From positions 31,130,720 to 31,194,719 of the forward strand of contig OX578286.1 of NCBI GenBank assembly GCA_951217055.1: 64,000 bases of DNA. Reading direction: 5' to 3'. Both the position numbers and the translations under genes were made by a program. Shown here piece by piece: positions 44,296 through 56,899 of this stretch. Origin of the DNA: Gerris lacustris (Eukaryota; Arthropoda; Insecta; Hemiptera; Gerridae). Every line of letters begins with the position of its first letter. Positions within the stretch are counted from its first letter, which is position 1. Under the pieces are notes generated by a model. The model searched no databases. It saw only the letters and a list, made by a program, of their open reading frames with translations, and was not told where the DNA came from.

Positions 44296-44502
44296 ATATT
44301 ATTTCATAAATATGATAACGTATATGCTTAATCACCTACGAACCCCTAAATAGTACTAGGATGCAAGTATTTCCCTATGAATTTTTGAATGAATTATGAA
44401 TTTAAGATAGATTTGTTTTTTTTTGTTCAAAACATCCATACAGATTAAATTTAATAACGTGAAATAGTTATTAAATTTATCTCAATTAATCATAAACGTT
44501 TC

Positions 44503-45244
44503 GGTACTTCTTTAGATTGTTACTCCCCTATGTTTTTTTAGAATATGAATGACTGACTAAATAACATTTAAGACAAAGGGATGTTCAGTCCAATGTTCTT
44601 CGGGACAAAGGAATATGAAACTTCTGTTTTTATAAGGGGAGTAACAGTCTAAAGAAGAATATTCTGTGCACCTTCTTTAGATTGTTACACCTCTCTGTTT
44701 TTTATAAGAGGAGTAACAGTCTAAAGAAGAATATTCTGTGCATCTTCTTTAGATTGTTACACCTCTCTGTTTTTTTTATAAGAGGAGTAACAGTCTAAAG
44801 AAGAATATTTTGTGCACCTTCTTTAGATTGTTACACCTCTCTGTTTTTTTTAAGAGGAGTAACAGTCTAAAGAAGAACATTCTGTGCACCTTCTTTAGAT
44901 TGTTACACCTTTCTGTTTTTTTATAAGAGGGGTAACAGTCTAAAGAAGAACATTCTGTGCACCTTCTTTAGATTGTTACACCTCTCTGTTTTTTTATAAG
45001 AGGAGTAACAGTCTAAAGAAGAACATTCTGTGCACCTTCTTTAGATTGTTACACCTCTCTGTTTTTTTATAAGGGGAGTAACAGTCTAAAGAAGAATATT
45101 CTGTGCACCTTCTTTAGATTGTTACACCTCTCTGTTTTTTTTATAAGGAACTAACAGTCTAAAGAAGAATATTCTGTGCACCTTCTTTAGATTGTTACAC
45201 CTCTCTGTTTTTTTATAAGGGGAGTAACAGTCTAAAGAAGTGCC
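44503..45244 (+). mobile_element. Rep-D MITE with amplified inner repeats and perfect 8-bp TSD
   Basis: AACGTTTC flanks both ends (44495-44502 and 45245-45252). TIRs are GGTACTTCTTTAGATTGTTA and TAACAGTCTAAAGAAGTGCC. Between them about eight tandem units of about 65-70 bp repeat, each made of GAGGAGTAACAGTCTAAAGA and CTTCTTTAGATTGTTACACC around a short AATATTCTGTGCA spacer. Each unit is therefore a small hairpin made of TIR sequence. Confidence 0.92.
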
Positions 45245-45252
45245 AACGTTTC

Positions 45253-45770
45253 TTCGTTATTAGTCGTCACTTCTTAAGCAACCTGGATGAGGTCTGGCAA
45301 ATCGTTGAACTTGAATGCACATAGTAAATAAATATACTGTAGATATAATGAATTAATTCAAAACCATTACCTCAGTATTACCTCATTAACTTTTAGGCAG
45401 GATGCCATAAAACATTGAACGCTTAAGTTCAGGGTTATTCAACCGACTTAGGTTCATGACCCACTGTAAGATCAAGCGCCAAGGACAATTTACACTTTGA
45501 ACACGAACTTCTAAATATATTCAAAGAACACAAACAATACAATAAATAAATCTACATTAACTACAGTTCTTTTAAAAAGCAATTAAGAGATATTGTAAGG
45601 AATATTACTGTAACTATTAATTTGCATTTTATTGTAATAAATATTGAAGAATCGTATGTAAAATACTTCCTAAATCATGACAGATCATTACCTATTAGAT
45701 GATGCAAATTTAGTGACTCTTATATAGAAAATCAAGCAATTTGTACTGTAACCTTGAAGCTATATTTTGT
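45253..45770. other. AT-rich non-coding stretch
   Basis: No gene recognised. Confidence 0.5.
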
Positions 45771-45771
45771 A

Positions 45772-45900
45772 AGGTGACCATAAGTCCCGTTTTGACCGGG
45801 ACAGAGCCGTTATTTTAAGCTTTTGAAGGCGTCCCGTCGGTTGCCGAAAATGTCCAATGTCCCGTTTTTTGAAAAATGGGACATTTTCCAGAATTTCTGA
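45772..45900 (+). mobile_element. possible hAT-type end (GGTGACCATAAGTCCCG)
   Basis: AAGGTGACCATAAGTCCCG with inverted GTCCCGTTTT/AAAAATGGGAC blocks resembles the tip of a widespread hAT MITE type. The second end is not seen. Confidence 0.35.
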
Positions 45901-46054
45901 GTAAAATGAAAAACTTGTCCCATACTAAATGAGTTGGAGGAGTTTCCAATCTTAGTAAATATGATATATTATATCAACGGTTTGATTCTCCTACGTGTGA
46001 TATTTACTCATCAACAGTTTGAAATGGAAAAAAAACACTAGATCTTGACACAAA

Positions 46055-46135
46055 GTATTTATAATAAAAATTAACCGGTTTCGACTACTTAACCTCCATC
46101 TTCAGATTCTAAATTAGTTGTTCACTGTAAAAACA
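46055..46135 (-). other. CTGAAGATGG...GAAACCGG motif
   Basis: The minus strand reads AATCTGAAGATGGAGG, a short stretch, then GTCGAAACCGG. The layout is the same as the motif at 36663 and as the true hammerhead at 48613, but stem II does not pair convincingly. Probably a decayed Penelope-type end. Confidence 0.4.
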
Positions 46136-46335
46136 TAAGAAACGATACCTCATTTGATTTTTTGTATTTTTTAAAATATTTGCTGACTCATCAGGAGGGG
46201 ATAATGACGTCATAAATATCCCATTTTCAATAGGGATCCTCATCTCAACGAGCTTGATTTCTCGGTGCAAGTTTCATTTTGTTACGTCAATTCGTTCGAG
46301 AGTTATCGTGCTCACAAGAAATACATATATATACA

Positions 46336-47055
46336 GCGTGGTCCAAAAGTCTCCCCCCCCCCCTCTTAACTTTTAAACAGTTTGAGATAAATTAATGAAA
46401 CTTGGGGGATCTCTACCATACAAAGGGACGTTTGTTTTCATGTAATCACCCACTAGGGGCAACCACCCACTTTGCCCCCAGGCCCAACTTTAAAATTTCA
46501 AATTGGAATGCATATTTTTGTTAGCATATTTGGATTCTACGGTGAAAAATAATAAACTTTAACTTTGAACTATTTTTTCTATCTCCAATATTTTGCCCAA
46601 AAAGTTGCGAAAAAAGTTCATTTTTATACCTTTATCCAACAAAAATGTTGGAGATGGAAAAAAAAGTTTAAAGTAAAGGATTTTTATTTTTTTGTCGTAG
46701 AATCTAAATCTGCTATCCAAAATATACACTCTAGGTTGCCCCTACTGCGCGATTGCATGAAAACAAACTCCCCTTTACATGGTAATGATCCCCTAAGTTT
46801 CATTAATTTATCTCTAACCGTTTAGATTCTACAACGTATTATTGGAAGGGTTATTTCGCTATCTTTGCCCCCCTATAGGGGGTAAAATATTGGAAATAGA
46901 AAAAAAGTTTCAAGTAAAAGTTTATTATTTTTCACAGTAGAATTCAAATATGCTATCAAAATTTATACACTCCAATTTAAAATTTTGAAGTTGGGTGGCC
47001 TGGGGGCAAAGTGGGTGATTGCCCCTAGTGAGTGATTGCATGAAAACATACTTCG
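46336..47055. repeat. imperfect inverted-repeat element
   Basis: It starts TACAGCGTGGTCCAAAAGTC with a run of about 11 C. The block at 46440-46560 (CACTAGGGGCAACC, CCCCCAGGC, TTTAAAATTTCAAATTGGA) is the complement of 46960-47040. The block GGAGATGGAAAAAAAAGTTT also occurs inverted. No complete second end, so it is probably a truncated mariner-style MITE. The frame at 46565-46825 has no protein-like features. Confidence 0.5.
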
Positions 47056-47148
47056 AGTTTTTCAGAAATAAAATTATGGTGTGATGTTATTGTTTTGAAA
47101 TTAATACTTCTTTAATGAAGATTCTTGTTAATTGTACAATTCTATAAT

Positions 47149-47530
47149 TAGGGTCCGTAGGCAAAACCAAGGACCCTTATATTTTCCTGCGTGTGTCTGT
47201 CCGTCCGTCCTCTCGCGTGCTCTCACGGCTACACCTTTCGTCCGATCACTTTGAAATTTGGCATGTATGTGTCTTGTACCTACCCACATATTTTAAAAAT
47301 ATAGCGACTTAAAAAAAATATTTTTCAAAAAAATTAGGGTAAAAAAACTTAAGGGTTAAAATTTTTTTATTTCTTTTCGAAACCGTGAGGGGTATCATAT
47401 GAAAGGGTAAGTCGAGCTGATTACAAAAATATATAATTCTTTGGATATAACTTTGATAGGGCGAGCGTAGGCAAATTTGAAGTGGGTGTGAAACGTGTCC
47501 CCCCCCCCCCCCCTCTATCTCGCTTATGTG
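47149..47530 (+). repeat. GGGTCCGTAGGCAAAAC-type dispersed repeat
   Basis: GGGTCCGTAGGCAAAACC followed by GTGTGTCTGTCCGTCCGTCC and TTTGAAATTTGGCATGTATG is a layout common to insect dispersed repeats. A run of about 14 C ends near 47513. No second copy in the window. Confidence 0.4.
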
Positions 47531-48400
47531 AAGTGCAAAAAATCTGAAAAAATTCCTGAACATTCTTCGACCATAAGTAAATATACCACTTTTTGGAAAT
47601 TTCGAAAAAAATGTTATTTTATTTTTTATTGACAAAATACGTTTTTTTTATAATTATGGTCTTTTCGATGTATTTATATGGTTGTAGTACGGTTCAGTGG
47701 CAAAAAAATACTTTATCAGAGTGTGTTTTGAGAATATCAGACCCTTAGAATGGTTCAAAGTAAGATTTTAGAATTACAAAAAAAAAAACACAGTTTATAC
47801 ACTTTACAGTTAAACACTATATAGTGTGGCCTACTGACCCTCGCTGTGTGCTGACTAGCACACACTTGACCTGTTTATTAATTCTTAGTGATAATTGTTA
47901 CTTTTTCATATATGTGTAGTATTTATTAAAGAGGAAGTATTGTCAAGGCGCAAATATTTTTTTCTGTGTTTTAACTATTGATTATTAAAAGTGTTGCGAG
48001 AATTAAAATTAAAATTATAATATTTTTCCATATAGTGATTATTATTTAGTTTAAAGCAGATTTATTATAATTGTCTTGTGAATTGCTGTTAAAAGATCAA
48101 TTGTATTAATAATTATATTCAAAGTTTAATGCACCGTTAAATTACATTTTATAATAATTCATATATAGGTTTATAACTTTAAGAATCATCATGATAAATT
48201 GTAGTATTTAAATATATAAATATTTATATGCACTTTTATACAGTTTTCATAATGTTATTTTTACAAATATTATCATTATTTAAACCACAAAATATTCATA
48301 ATTAAGATTATTAAAGATAATAAAGATAAAGATACATAAATTTATATACAACAATGTATTATGACGATTCTTTAAGTTATAAACCTATGAATTATTATAT
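47531..48400. other. AT-rich non-coding stretch
   Basis: No gene or structured repeat recognised. Confidence 0.5.
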
Positions 48401-48401
48401 A

Positions 48402-48402
<1 letters not shown>

Positions 48403-48480
<78 letters not shown>
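48403..48480. repeat. (TA)n microsatellite
   Basis: TA repeat immediately left of the ribozyme hairpin element. Confidence 0.95.
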
Positions 48481-48483
<3 letters not shown>

Positions 48484-48521
48484 CAATAGAATACCGTGTT
48501 TGCACACTGCAATAGGCTACG

Positions 48522-48894
<373 letters not shown>

Positions 48895-48923
48895 AAAATT
48901 GAATAGATTACTTTTCCCATATA

Positions 48924-49402
48924 CAGGGTGGCACAAAAGTATGGAAACCCCTGAATAACTCGTCAGTAAAAAAAGGGGTGGGGGGAAGGGTTGAAATGAC
49001 CTTGAAGGTTGTATTCAAGGACATGGTGTAGGCCGTGGTCAAGGCTGCTGTTGAAGGGAAAAATTTGGTTATTTCAAAATCCACAATACAAATTAAGGTT
49101 TCCCATTGGAAAAAGAATCTTGACCTTGGAATGACCTTAAGGGTCATGCTAAAGGACATGGTCAAGGTCATATTTTACATAAAATTTCCTGCTCTTTTCA
49201 AATCCGCAATAAAAAATGGGGCTTCCCATTTAAAATAACAAATTTGACCTTCAAATGACCCTTAAGGGCAAGGTTAAGGTCAAATCCAAGGTCACCATTG
49301 AATAGCTAAAGAAAAATCCTGAAACTTTTGTATTTAACTTTTTTCAAAAAAATACATTTCTGACGAGTTATTCAGGGGTTTCCATACTTTTGTGCCACCC
49401 TG
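48924..49402. mobile_element. mariner-type MITE with 43-bp perfect TIRs
   Basis: CAGGGTGGCACAAAAGTATG begins the left TIR and its exact complement ends the element; at least 43 bases are identical. TA flanks both sides (48922-48923, 49403-49404), giving the Tc1/mariner TA target. The interior is non-coding and contains at least seven AAGGTCA/TGACCTT motifs, with flanks such as TGACCTTGA (48997) and GTCAAGGTCA (49161). Confidence 0.9.
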
Positions 49403-49579
49403 TATATTGTTATGACTATTTGAATCGACATTTTTTATTGTATTGTAGATTCGATTATTTTTGTAATTTAGGTAATAGAAAGTTATATTTTTGTGTTCAT
49501 ATGAAATACGTACACTCTCTGATTCCACTGCAGGAATTTTTGTACAGGCAACATTTCTGACTTTATATAAACTCAATAT

Positions 49580-49715
49580 AAAAATCGGTCCTAGACAACT
49601 CAGACAAACTTTCTCATATAAGAGTTCATAATTACTTAGCCCAGTGTTTTCCATTTATTAATTTTCATGTTTTTGTATAGGTAAATTTAATTATTGTTGA
49701 ACATTTTATAAAATA
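49580..49715 (-). repeat. Rep-A 3' end
   Basis: TTACTTAGCCCAGTGTTTTC and AAAAATCGGTCC match the Rep-A tail in reverse. The B box is not included, because a Rep-B copy is inserted next to it at 49716. Confidence 0.6.
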
Positions 49716-50430
49716 GAGGGCCAATTGGTGTGGCACTTACATATCTTCCTCGCATCATATTATGACGTGCGTTATTGATTTTATGCTTCTACAAGCCATT
49801 ATTTTCTAATTTGTTAAATTGTTTCCTCCGTTTTTTTTAATCTGTCAAAATTGTTTTGATTTTTTACATAAATTAAAGTATCAATTTGGCAAAAGTTAAA
49901 GAGCGCAGACGGTTCAAATTAATCAGGGGCTATCTGCGGGTTTGTTTCGATAAACTATAAAAGTTTCATAAAAATCAGATAAGTACTTTTGAAGATATAG
50001 GTGTAAATAAATGTATGTTTGTGCGCATGTGGGGAAGAAACAAATTAGCGCAGAAGTTAAAATTTATATGGGACTAACAATGACCTAATTATGACCTACC
50101 ATCAGGGATGCCCATCCACCCCCAAGGCCCATGGCGCAAACCCCCAAAAACTGTCTAACTAAATCACTGGGAATATTTAAAAAAATCCCCAAAAATGGAT
50201 CCCCCCCAAAAAAAATTCTGATGGCGGAATTTTCGGACGTATAGTTTTTAAGATATGTTGGTTCGCAAAAACTGACCGACAGACCGATAGACAGACACGA
50301 AACAAAAAATGTTCCCTGATGACTGAAACGGATTTCTGTCTTGGAATTTTTGAAATTGGAGACAAAATATTTTCTTTCTTCAGAACGATCACAGAGCTTC
50401 CGTTACCTTCGGAATGCTCGGAAGCAAAAA
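49716..50430 (+). mobile_element. Rep-B, near full length
   Basis: Begins GGGCCAATTGGTGTGGCAC and ends TTCCGTTACCTTCGGAATGC...GGAAGC. It carries 'agcgcagacggttcaaa', 'gtatgtttgtgcgcatgtg' and 'accgacagaccgatagacag' in order. A GC-rich CAGGGATGCCCATCCACCC piece at about 50105-50215 looks like a fragment of a further hAT element inserted in it. The Rep-A B-box module continues at 50440, so Rep-B split a Rep-A copy. Confidence 0.65.
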
Positions 50431-50439
50431 TTATCATTA

Positions 50440-50600
50440 AAATAACTTCTCCTCGGCGGGGAATCGAATCCGGCCTCTCTCTGTCCTTTATTAACGCAAT
50501 TTCCTCAAGAACTAGATTTTTCCCGAAAAAACGGCTTAAGTCATTCAATTTTTATTTAAATAGACTAAATTTTAGAATTTTATTAATCAAAATAGTAAAT
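50440..50600 (-). repeat. Rep-A B-box module
   Basis: In reverse: GGCCGGATTCGATTCCCCGC (B box with one change), preceded by TTAAGCCGTTTTTTCGG-type sequence and AAAATTTAGTCTATTT. Together with 49580-49715 it makes one Rep-A copy split by Rep-B. Confidence 0.6.
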
Positions 50601-51248
50601 AGATTTTAAATCAAAAATATTTTCGCGCCAAAGCTACAGAATCGCCGTTCTAGAAAAAAAGAGATTTTCTAACAATCGGAAATTGATCTGGGGCGGAAAA
50701 GGTTAAGAACCTCTTTACTTTACAATGAAATCTTCCTTAACAACCAGAAAAAACCGCAATGTGTAAATTAATCAATGCGGTTTTTAGCTGAGTCAACTAA
50801 AAAACCGTCTCGTGAATTATAAGCCAGAGTCTGTAATTCGTTTAAGTGTTTCCGGGTTGTTTGAAGAGCTTTTTTCCCCCTTTTTTTAAAAAAAACATTT
50901 AAATCCGTCATTAACAAATAAAATCTTATTTTCTCTTAATCAATCAATAATTAAAAATAAATTAATGAATACATAAAGTAATCTAAATATGTATTCACAC
51001 CCAAATAACTGTATCTCTCTTAAATACAAAACAAAACAAAAACATTTTGTAACACCTAATTAAAATAAATCTTATACCAAATACCATGTTTAATTAACAG
51101 GTTTTTAGCCAGGAAAGGTCCATATCATATTAATCTTAGCTCCACCTTTAACAAACTGTAAGAAATCTGTGAATACATTTTAAGTATCGACAGCCAATTA
51201 AAATAATAAAACTTGCAAATTACAATAATCAAATCTTGATTTATATTT
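50601..51248. other. AT-rich non-coding stretch
   Basis: No gene recognised. Confidence 0.5.
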
Positions 51249-51806
51249 GCTTCCGAGCTTACTGAAGGTAACACAATCCATCTGATTGTTCTAAAGAACG
51301 ACTTTTTTTTATGTCTCCGATTTCTAAAATTTCAAGACGGAAATTAGTTTCAGACATTAGAGAGCATTATTGGTTCCGTGTCTGTCTGTCAGACATTCGA
51401 TTTTTGAACATTTTTGGTTCCGTGTCTATTTGCTATTTGATTTTTGCGAACATATCCTGAAATTGTTGGCCCCATATAAGTTTCTTCTACATGCGCACTA
51501 ACATACATTTATTTACACTTATATCTTCAGAAGAACTCATGTGATTTTTATGAAATTTGAATAGTTTGTCGAAAGTAGTATGCAGATAGCCCCAGATTAA
51601 TTTCAACCTTCTGCGCTCTTTAAATTTTGCTAAATTGATAATTTAATTCATGTAAAAAAAATCTAAACAATTTTTTAAGGTTAAAATAAGGGGAAGGAGG
51701 AATTAAATAAATTTGACAATAATAGGTGGTAAAAGCATAAAATCATTAAAGTATACGAAATAAGATGCGAGGAAGCTATGTGCCACACTAATTGACAGAC
51801 TATTAT
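51249..51806 (-). mobile_element. Rep-B, reverse copy
   Basis: Starts GCTTCCGAGCTTACTGAAGG and ends GCCACACTAATTGACAGAC, the mirror of 49716-50430. The core 'acatgcgcactaacatacat' block lies at 51480. Flanks include TATT on each side. Confidence 0.7.
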
Positions 51807-52284
51807 TTAAAAAAAACTTGGTTGAAGATAAATTATATTTTCTTTATTAGAAATTATGCCTTTCAATTTTGTTGAGAAATGTTCAATTAGTTTAAATAAT
51901 ATTAAATACTAAAATAATTACATATATATGATTTCAAAATAAGCAATTGCTGCGGATAGTCTGAGCGCACGGTAGTGCGCAAGACTTGGAGTATATAACT
52001 CTTAATATACTTCTAAAACTTTCTAGATTTATCTTCCTAGTTCACTTGTTAGTTGGTACAGAGAAAGGAGACATACATTTTGAATTCGTGATGCAATTGA
52101 AGTATTGAAATTCAAAGTTCAAACTGTGTTATTTTATAAAGGTCTTTAGGGAAAAGTCTCATTAGTATAGAAAAGGTTTCTTAATGTGTACACAGCTTGT
52201 CGGAAGAAATACATGGACTATTCAGAAACATCGTGAGATATTATTATATATAGGAACAACTCTAAAACAATGATCATACACAAG
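51807..52284. other. AT-rich non-coding stretch
   Basis: No gene recognised. Confidence 0.5.
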
Positions 52285-52307
52285 TCTGTCAATTAGAGTG
52301 GCACATC

Positions 52308-52461
52308 CAGTAGCGTAACTATGGGCCCGCACGAGCCCACATTGCGGGGGGCCCCCCAGTTCTAAACACAAGAGGTTTTTTATTTGCTCATCAATTTTGT
52401 TTGGTGAGGGGCCCGCAAAAACTTCTTGCGGGGGGCCCCCAATGCCCTAGCTACGCCACTG
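52308..52461. mobile_element. GC-rich hAT-type MITE in a Rep-B end
   Basis: Ends CAGTAGCGTAACTATGGGCC and GCTAGC-like CTAGCTACGCCACTG are inverted. Flanks GGCACATC (52300-52307) and GGCACTAC (52462-52469) agree at 6 of 8 positions. The insertion lies in GTCTGTCAATTAGAGTGGCA, a Rep-B start. The interior has two GGGGGGCCCCC-type blocks. It belongs with 25345-25571. Confidence 0.7.
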
Positions 52462-52469
52462 GGCACTAC

Positions 52470-54105
52470 GCCATTAGAAGAATGGTTTCATGAGTATAAA
52501 ATTAATTATAATGACATAGATTTTAATAATTTCAAGATAAAATGAACTTTTTATATACTACGTTTTTAAATTTTCTGTTGAATCGTATGTAATGTAGATA
52601 ATATAATTGCTATTGTTATATAAAATATAATGTTAGTGAAAAAAAAAATAGTTCCGAATTTATTTACTTCACATAAATGACAACCATCTAGAGAGCTGAT
52701 CTTAAACCTATAAAAGGATATATCTTTGTACAAAGGATCTTCACAACACCAAATCTAAAGCGTGCTATCGATATATTTGAAATAATATAAATAATATAAT
52801 CGATAAATAATATAATCGATATTTCCTGTTTTGCTGTCATTCAATGTTTATCTATCACAAATTTGAGACCCGTCAAAATGAAGATTGCGTAAATATGGGA
52901 TGTGGCAAAACAAATAAAATAACTTGCGGATTTTTTCCGAACTAACTTTCCGTACAGCAAAATTTGCTGAAAACCAATTAAATTCTGCTGAAAGATGGCT
53001 AAAAGTATTAAAATAATGCATTGTCATCGTGTTCTGAGCTATGCTAAAAGTTTCAAATGTCTAGCTATTCGGGAAGTTAGTTAGAAATCGATTGCCAGAT
53101 TTGTACCGGACGAACAAACAAACAAACAAGAAAGCAAGCTAATAAAAACGTAGTAAAATCTGTCATTACGATCATGAAATAGATGACATAATATTGATCA
53201 TTATAATAACGATATAGATGACATAATATTAATCAGTATAAGAATGACATAGATTTAAAAACTTATTTAATATTAAACGTGTGAAGGTTAGAATTAATCT
53301 GGGATCATTTATAGGCTACTTTCGACAAAAGAACTAAAATTTATCAAATATCGAATTTTAATATTATATATCATCGCTCGTGGGAAAATAGAAAATATCT
53401 CCTACGCGTAAAAATGTAAACTTATCAGGCGAGCCAAAAGAAAGTTTCAATGCTGATGAATACCTTATATAGAGAAGGTATATTAGAAATATACATATAT
53501 AATTTAGTAATTTTTTAATTATATTTATCATATTGAAGATTTAACCATCTAAAAGAGGGGATTGTTTGATAAGAATCATTCAAAACTTAATTTTTGCTAA
53601 AATTAACACAAGGTATTTTGCCACGAAAGACAATATGTGTGGACTGTATATTATATAGATATATGGAAACCGAATATTGGTGGTATAGTTGTTAATGGAA
53701 GGAATAATAATAGTAATGTAATATTATATGGATGTAGCAAGTGGTAGAAACTCAAAAATAGTGGCTGTATGCGGAAGTAGCGGAGATAGTGGTAGTGGGC
53801 ATACAAAAGAAAACCCATCTAGGGTCTATGACAGGCAACGCCCCTAGGAGTGAACAAGTGCACTAGACCAGGTGCAAAGTTTCTTCTTAACAATTATTTT
53901 ACTCTCTCGAAAACAGTGAGAACATTTTTTATAAAACTGGCATTTTATAATTCTCCATGAGTTTATGTACTATTAAAGAAATGTGAAGAATGTACATTAT
54001 ACTTTGTATTTTGTTTATGAGAAACGAAAATATGACCAAAAAAAAAAAAAGGAAAAACAGGAACGAACCTTCGAAACAAACTAACAAAAAACAAAAATAA
54101 CATAT
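52470..54105. other. AT-rich non-coding stretch
   Basis: No gene. A short tandem of 'atgacataatattaatca' units lies at about 53165-53250. A Rep-B-like fragment (GGTTAGAATTAATCTGGGAT) lies at about 53285-53335. Confidence 0.5.
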
Positions 54106-54109
54106 AATC

Positions 54110-54300
54110 TACCAATTAGTGTGGAATATAATTTCCTTCCGTTCTATTACGTACTTAACTGACAGACAGATTGACAGACACGGTACCATAAACTTTTCTT
54201 GGTGTCTGAAAACGGATTTTTGTCTTGACATTTTGGAATTAAAAGGCATAAAAAATATTCGATCTTCAGAATGTTCACGCTTACGTTACCATCTGGTAAT
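54110..54300 (+). repeat. Rep-B ends, internally deleted
   Basis: CTACCAATTAGTGTGGAATA at the start, then GACAGACAGATTGACAGACA and ACGGATTTTTGTCTTGACAT, and a GTTACCATCTGGTAA end. It matches both ends of Rep-B without the middle. Confidence 0.5.
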
Positions 54301-55055
54301 ATTAAATCCAATTATTAAGACAAATAAAATATACTTTTAAAAAAGGATTAGACTTAATTCTTTCATGTTTTTAAGTAATTATTTTTTCTTATTATATTAA
54401 TTTTGAACCAGATTTGCATTAATTTATTAATTAATGTCAAATCAAATTTAATCAGAATGTAACATTATGTAATATAAACAACGTTTTTAATATTTTAACT
54501 TTAAAAACCTGATAATGTTATTTATTTAAGCTGCAAAAAAAAATGCATTAATAATATAAATAAATTCAAAATAATTTGAATAGGATTATATGAATACATT
54601 TATATATAAATGAATACATTTATATATAAATGTAATATAAACTACGTCATTTCAAGACGTCATTTAATGACGTACATTTTAAATTTATTCTGAAAATTTG
54701 ATACTAAAGAAAATACTAATCCGTATTATTTTTTTTTTCTTTTTCTTCAAATAACATTTTAAAAAGGATGATGCTACTTATTATTTTTTTTTTTTAAAGT
54801 AAAGACATCTAATACATCCAGGTAATATGAATCTTGGATTAACATAATAACAAGAAAATGGCATTTTGTAATTCTTATAATTAAAAGAACAAATAAAAAA
54901 TCAATAAATAAAAAGATCAAACTAAGTGAAAAATAATTAGGATTGACTTCAAGGCTGGTTTTATATTTTCTTAATCGAAGGTCATTTCTATGAGGATATG
55001 AAGTTTCATGGATTTGTACATTTCTTATTACACAATCATTTCTATCCTATATAAA
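54301..55055. other. AT-rich non-coding stretch
   Basis: No gene recognised; a short tandem of 'atgaatacatttatatataa' occurs at 54590-54630. Confidence 0.5.
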
Positions 55056-55059
55056 CCAA

Positions 55060-55950
55060 ATCTAACCTTTTCAAATAACTTATAAGCACCTCATCTAACC
55101 TCTTCTAATCCCTTTAAAGCACTTCTTACTACTTCTAATCACTTTAAAAGCACCTCTTACCTCATCTAACCTCTTCTAATCACTTTAAAAGCACCTCTTA
55201 CCTCATCTAACCTCTTCTAATCACTTTAAAAGCACCTCTTACCTCATCTAACCTCTTCTAATCACTTTAAAAGCACCTCTTACCTCATCTAACCTCTTCT
55301 AATCACTTTAAAAGCACCTCTTACCTCATCTAACCTCTTCTTATCACTTTAAAAGCACCTCTTACCTCATCTAACCTCTTCTAATCACTTTAAAAGAACC
55401 TCTTACCTTATCTAACCTCTTCTAATCACTTTAAAAGCACCTTCTACCTCATCTAACCTCTTCTAATCACTTTAAAAGCACCTTCTACCACTTCTAATAA
55501 CTTTTAAAGCACCTCTTACCTCATCTAACCTCTTCTAATCACTTTAAAAGCACCTCTTATCACATCTAACCTCTTCTAATAACTTTAAAAGCACTTCTTA
55601 CCACATCTAACCTCCTCTAATAACTTTTAAGACCCTCTTACCACATCTAACCTCCTCTAGTACCTTTTAAGCACCTTAAACCACATCTAACCTCCTCTAA
55701 TAACCTTCAAGCACCTCTAATCATATCTAAATTTTCTAATTTCTTTTAAGCACATCTAACCTCCTCTAATAACATTTATACACCTCTAATCACAACTGAA
55801 CTTTAATTTCTTTTAAGCACATCTAACTTCCACTATTAGCTTTTAAGCACCTCATACCACAGGCAGTCTCCTCTAATCACTTTGAAGTACCTTAAACCAC
55901 ATCTAATCTCTTAACCACTTTTAACCATCTTTATTCACAAAGGAGGTTTA
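55060..55950. repeat. 41-bp minisatellite, G-poor
   Basis: Unit: GCACCTCTTACCTCATCTAA plus CCTCTTCTAATCACTTTAAA plus A (41 bp). About 12 near-perfect units at 55140-55480 grade into degenerate ones up to 55950. Like the array at 25690-26280, the plus strand has very few G and is built on CCTC/TAAC words, so the two may share an origin. Confidence 0.9.
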
Positions 55951-56895
55951 GTAATTAGCTTCATATTGTTATTTGGTCTGGATATTCTCGCTTAGCAAAA
56001 TAATTTTAACGTTTCTCAAAGGTAATTTCTAAATCTATGAAAATAAAAAAAAGACTTTAGTGTTTCTTATTAACTTGCAGTGTCATCGCCAATACATAAT
56101 CAATGAAAGTTTCAGCTTTCTTAGAAAGGTTTTAGGCAAGAGGGATAAAAAAATGATTACGAAATTCGTATACCCCGCAAACTTCAGTTAATAAAAAAAA
56201 TGAATTTGATTTTGGGTCTTTGCCTCCTTGTGGGAAGCAGGCAATTGAATATTTACGTACATGGTTGAAGGTTTACGTAACCCCCCTCCCCTTCCCTGTA
56301 CGAACTTCCCCCTCTCTGTAGAGCTTAGTATAAAGGCTAGTCTTTTACAAATGTTATCTAAAAAAATAATAATATTCTAGAATTGAGATAACTTCCTTTT
56401 CCAATCAAATCGTACATATAAATAATAGGTTTTTGTAATTATTGTGTTATTTTTAATAAAACTGCTACAATAATTAAAGCTTTTAAAAATTATCGAATTG
56501 CTCTTAAAACTATTATTTCATGCATAAATCATACTTAAAAAATGATCGTACCTGCTCAATTATAAAAAAGAAAAAAATGTAAAATAATATTTTATTATTC
56601 TTATTTGTTATAGATATTTCATAAAACTAGAACAATAAATAAATAATGGTTTATATAATAAAGCCTTGATCTGTAAGAAATTATTGTTAGTCTTAATTTA
56701 ACTTCAATAAAAATAAAGGATAAAAATTCAAATGATATGTGCTTTGTATCTAATTATTATTTATATTTTATTAAGTATGTTTTATATGTATCATATTATT
56801 TATAGATTAGTTTATTGTAATGGTTAATGTTATTGGCTCAACTAAGCATATGTAATAAAAAAAAAAAACTATAATACAATTAGTTGCAATAGGTC
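55951..56895. other. AT-rich non-coding stretch
   Basis: No gene recognised. A run of pyrimidine-rich sequence at 56280-56315 (CCCCCCTCCCCTTCCC) stands out but has no partner. Confidence 0.5.
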
Positions 56896-56899
56896 TTAA

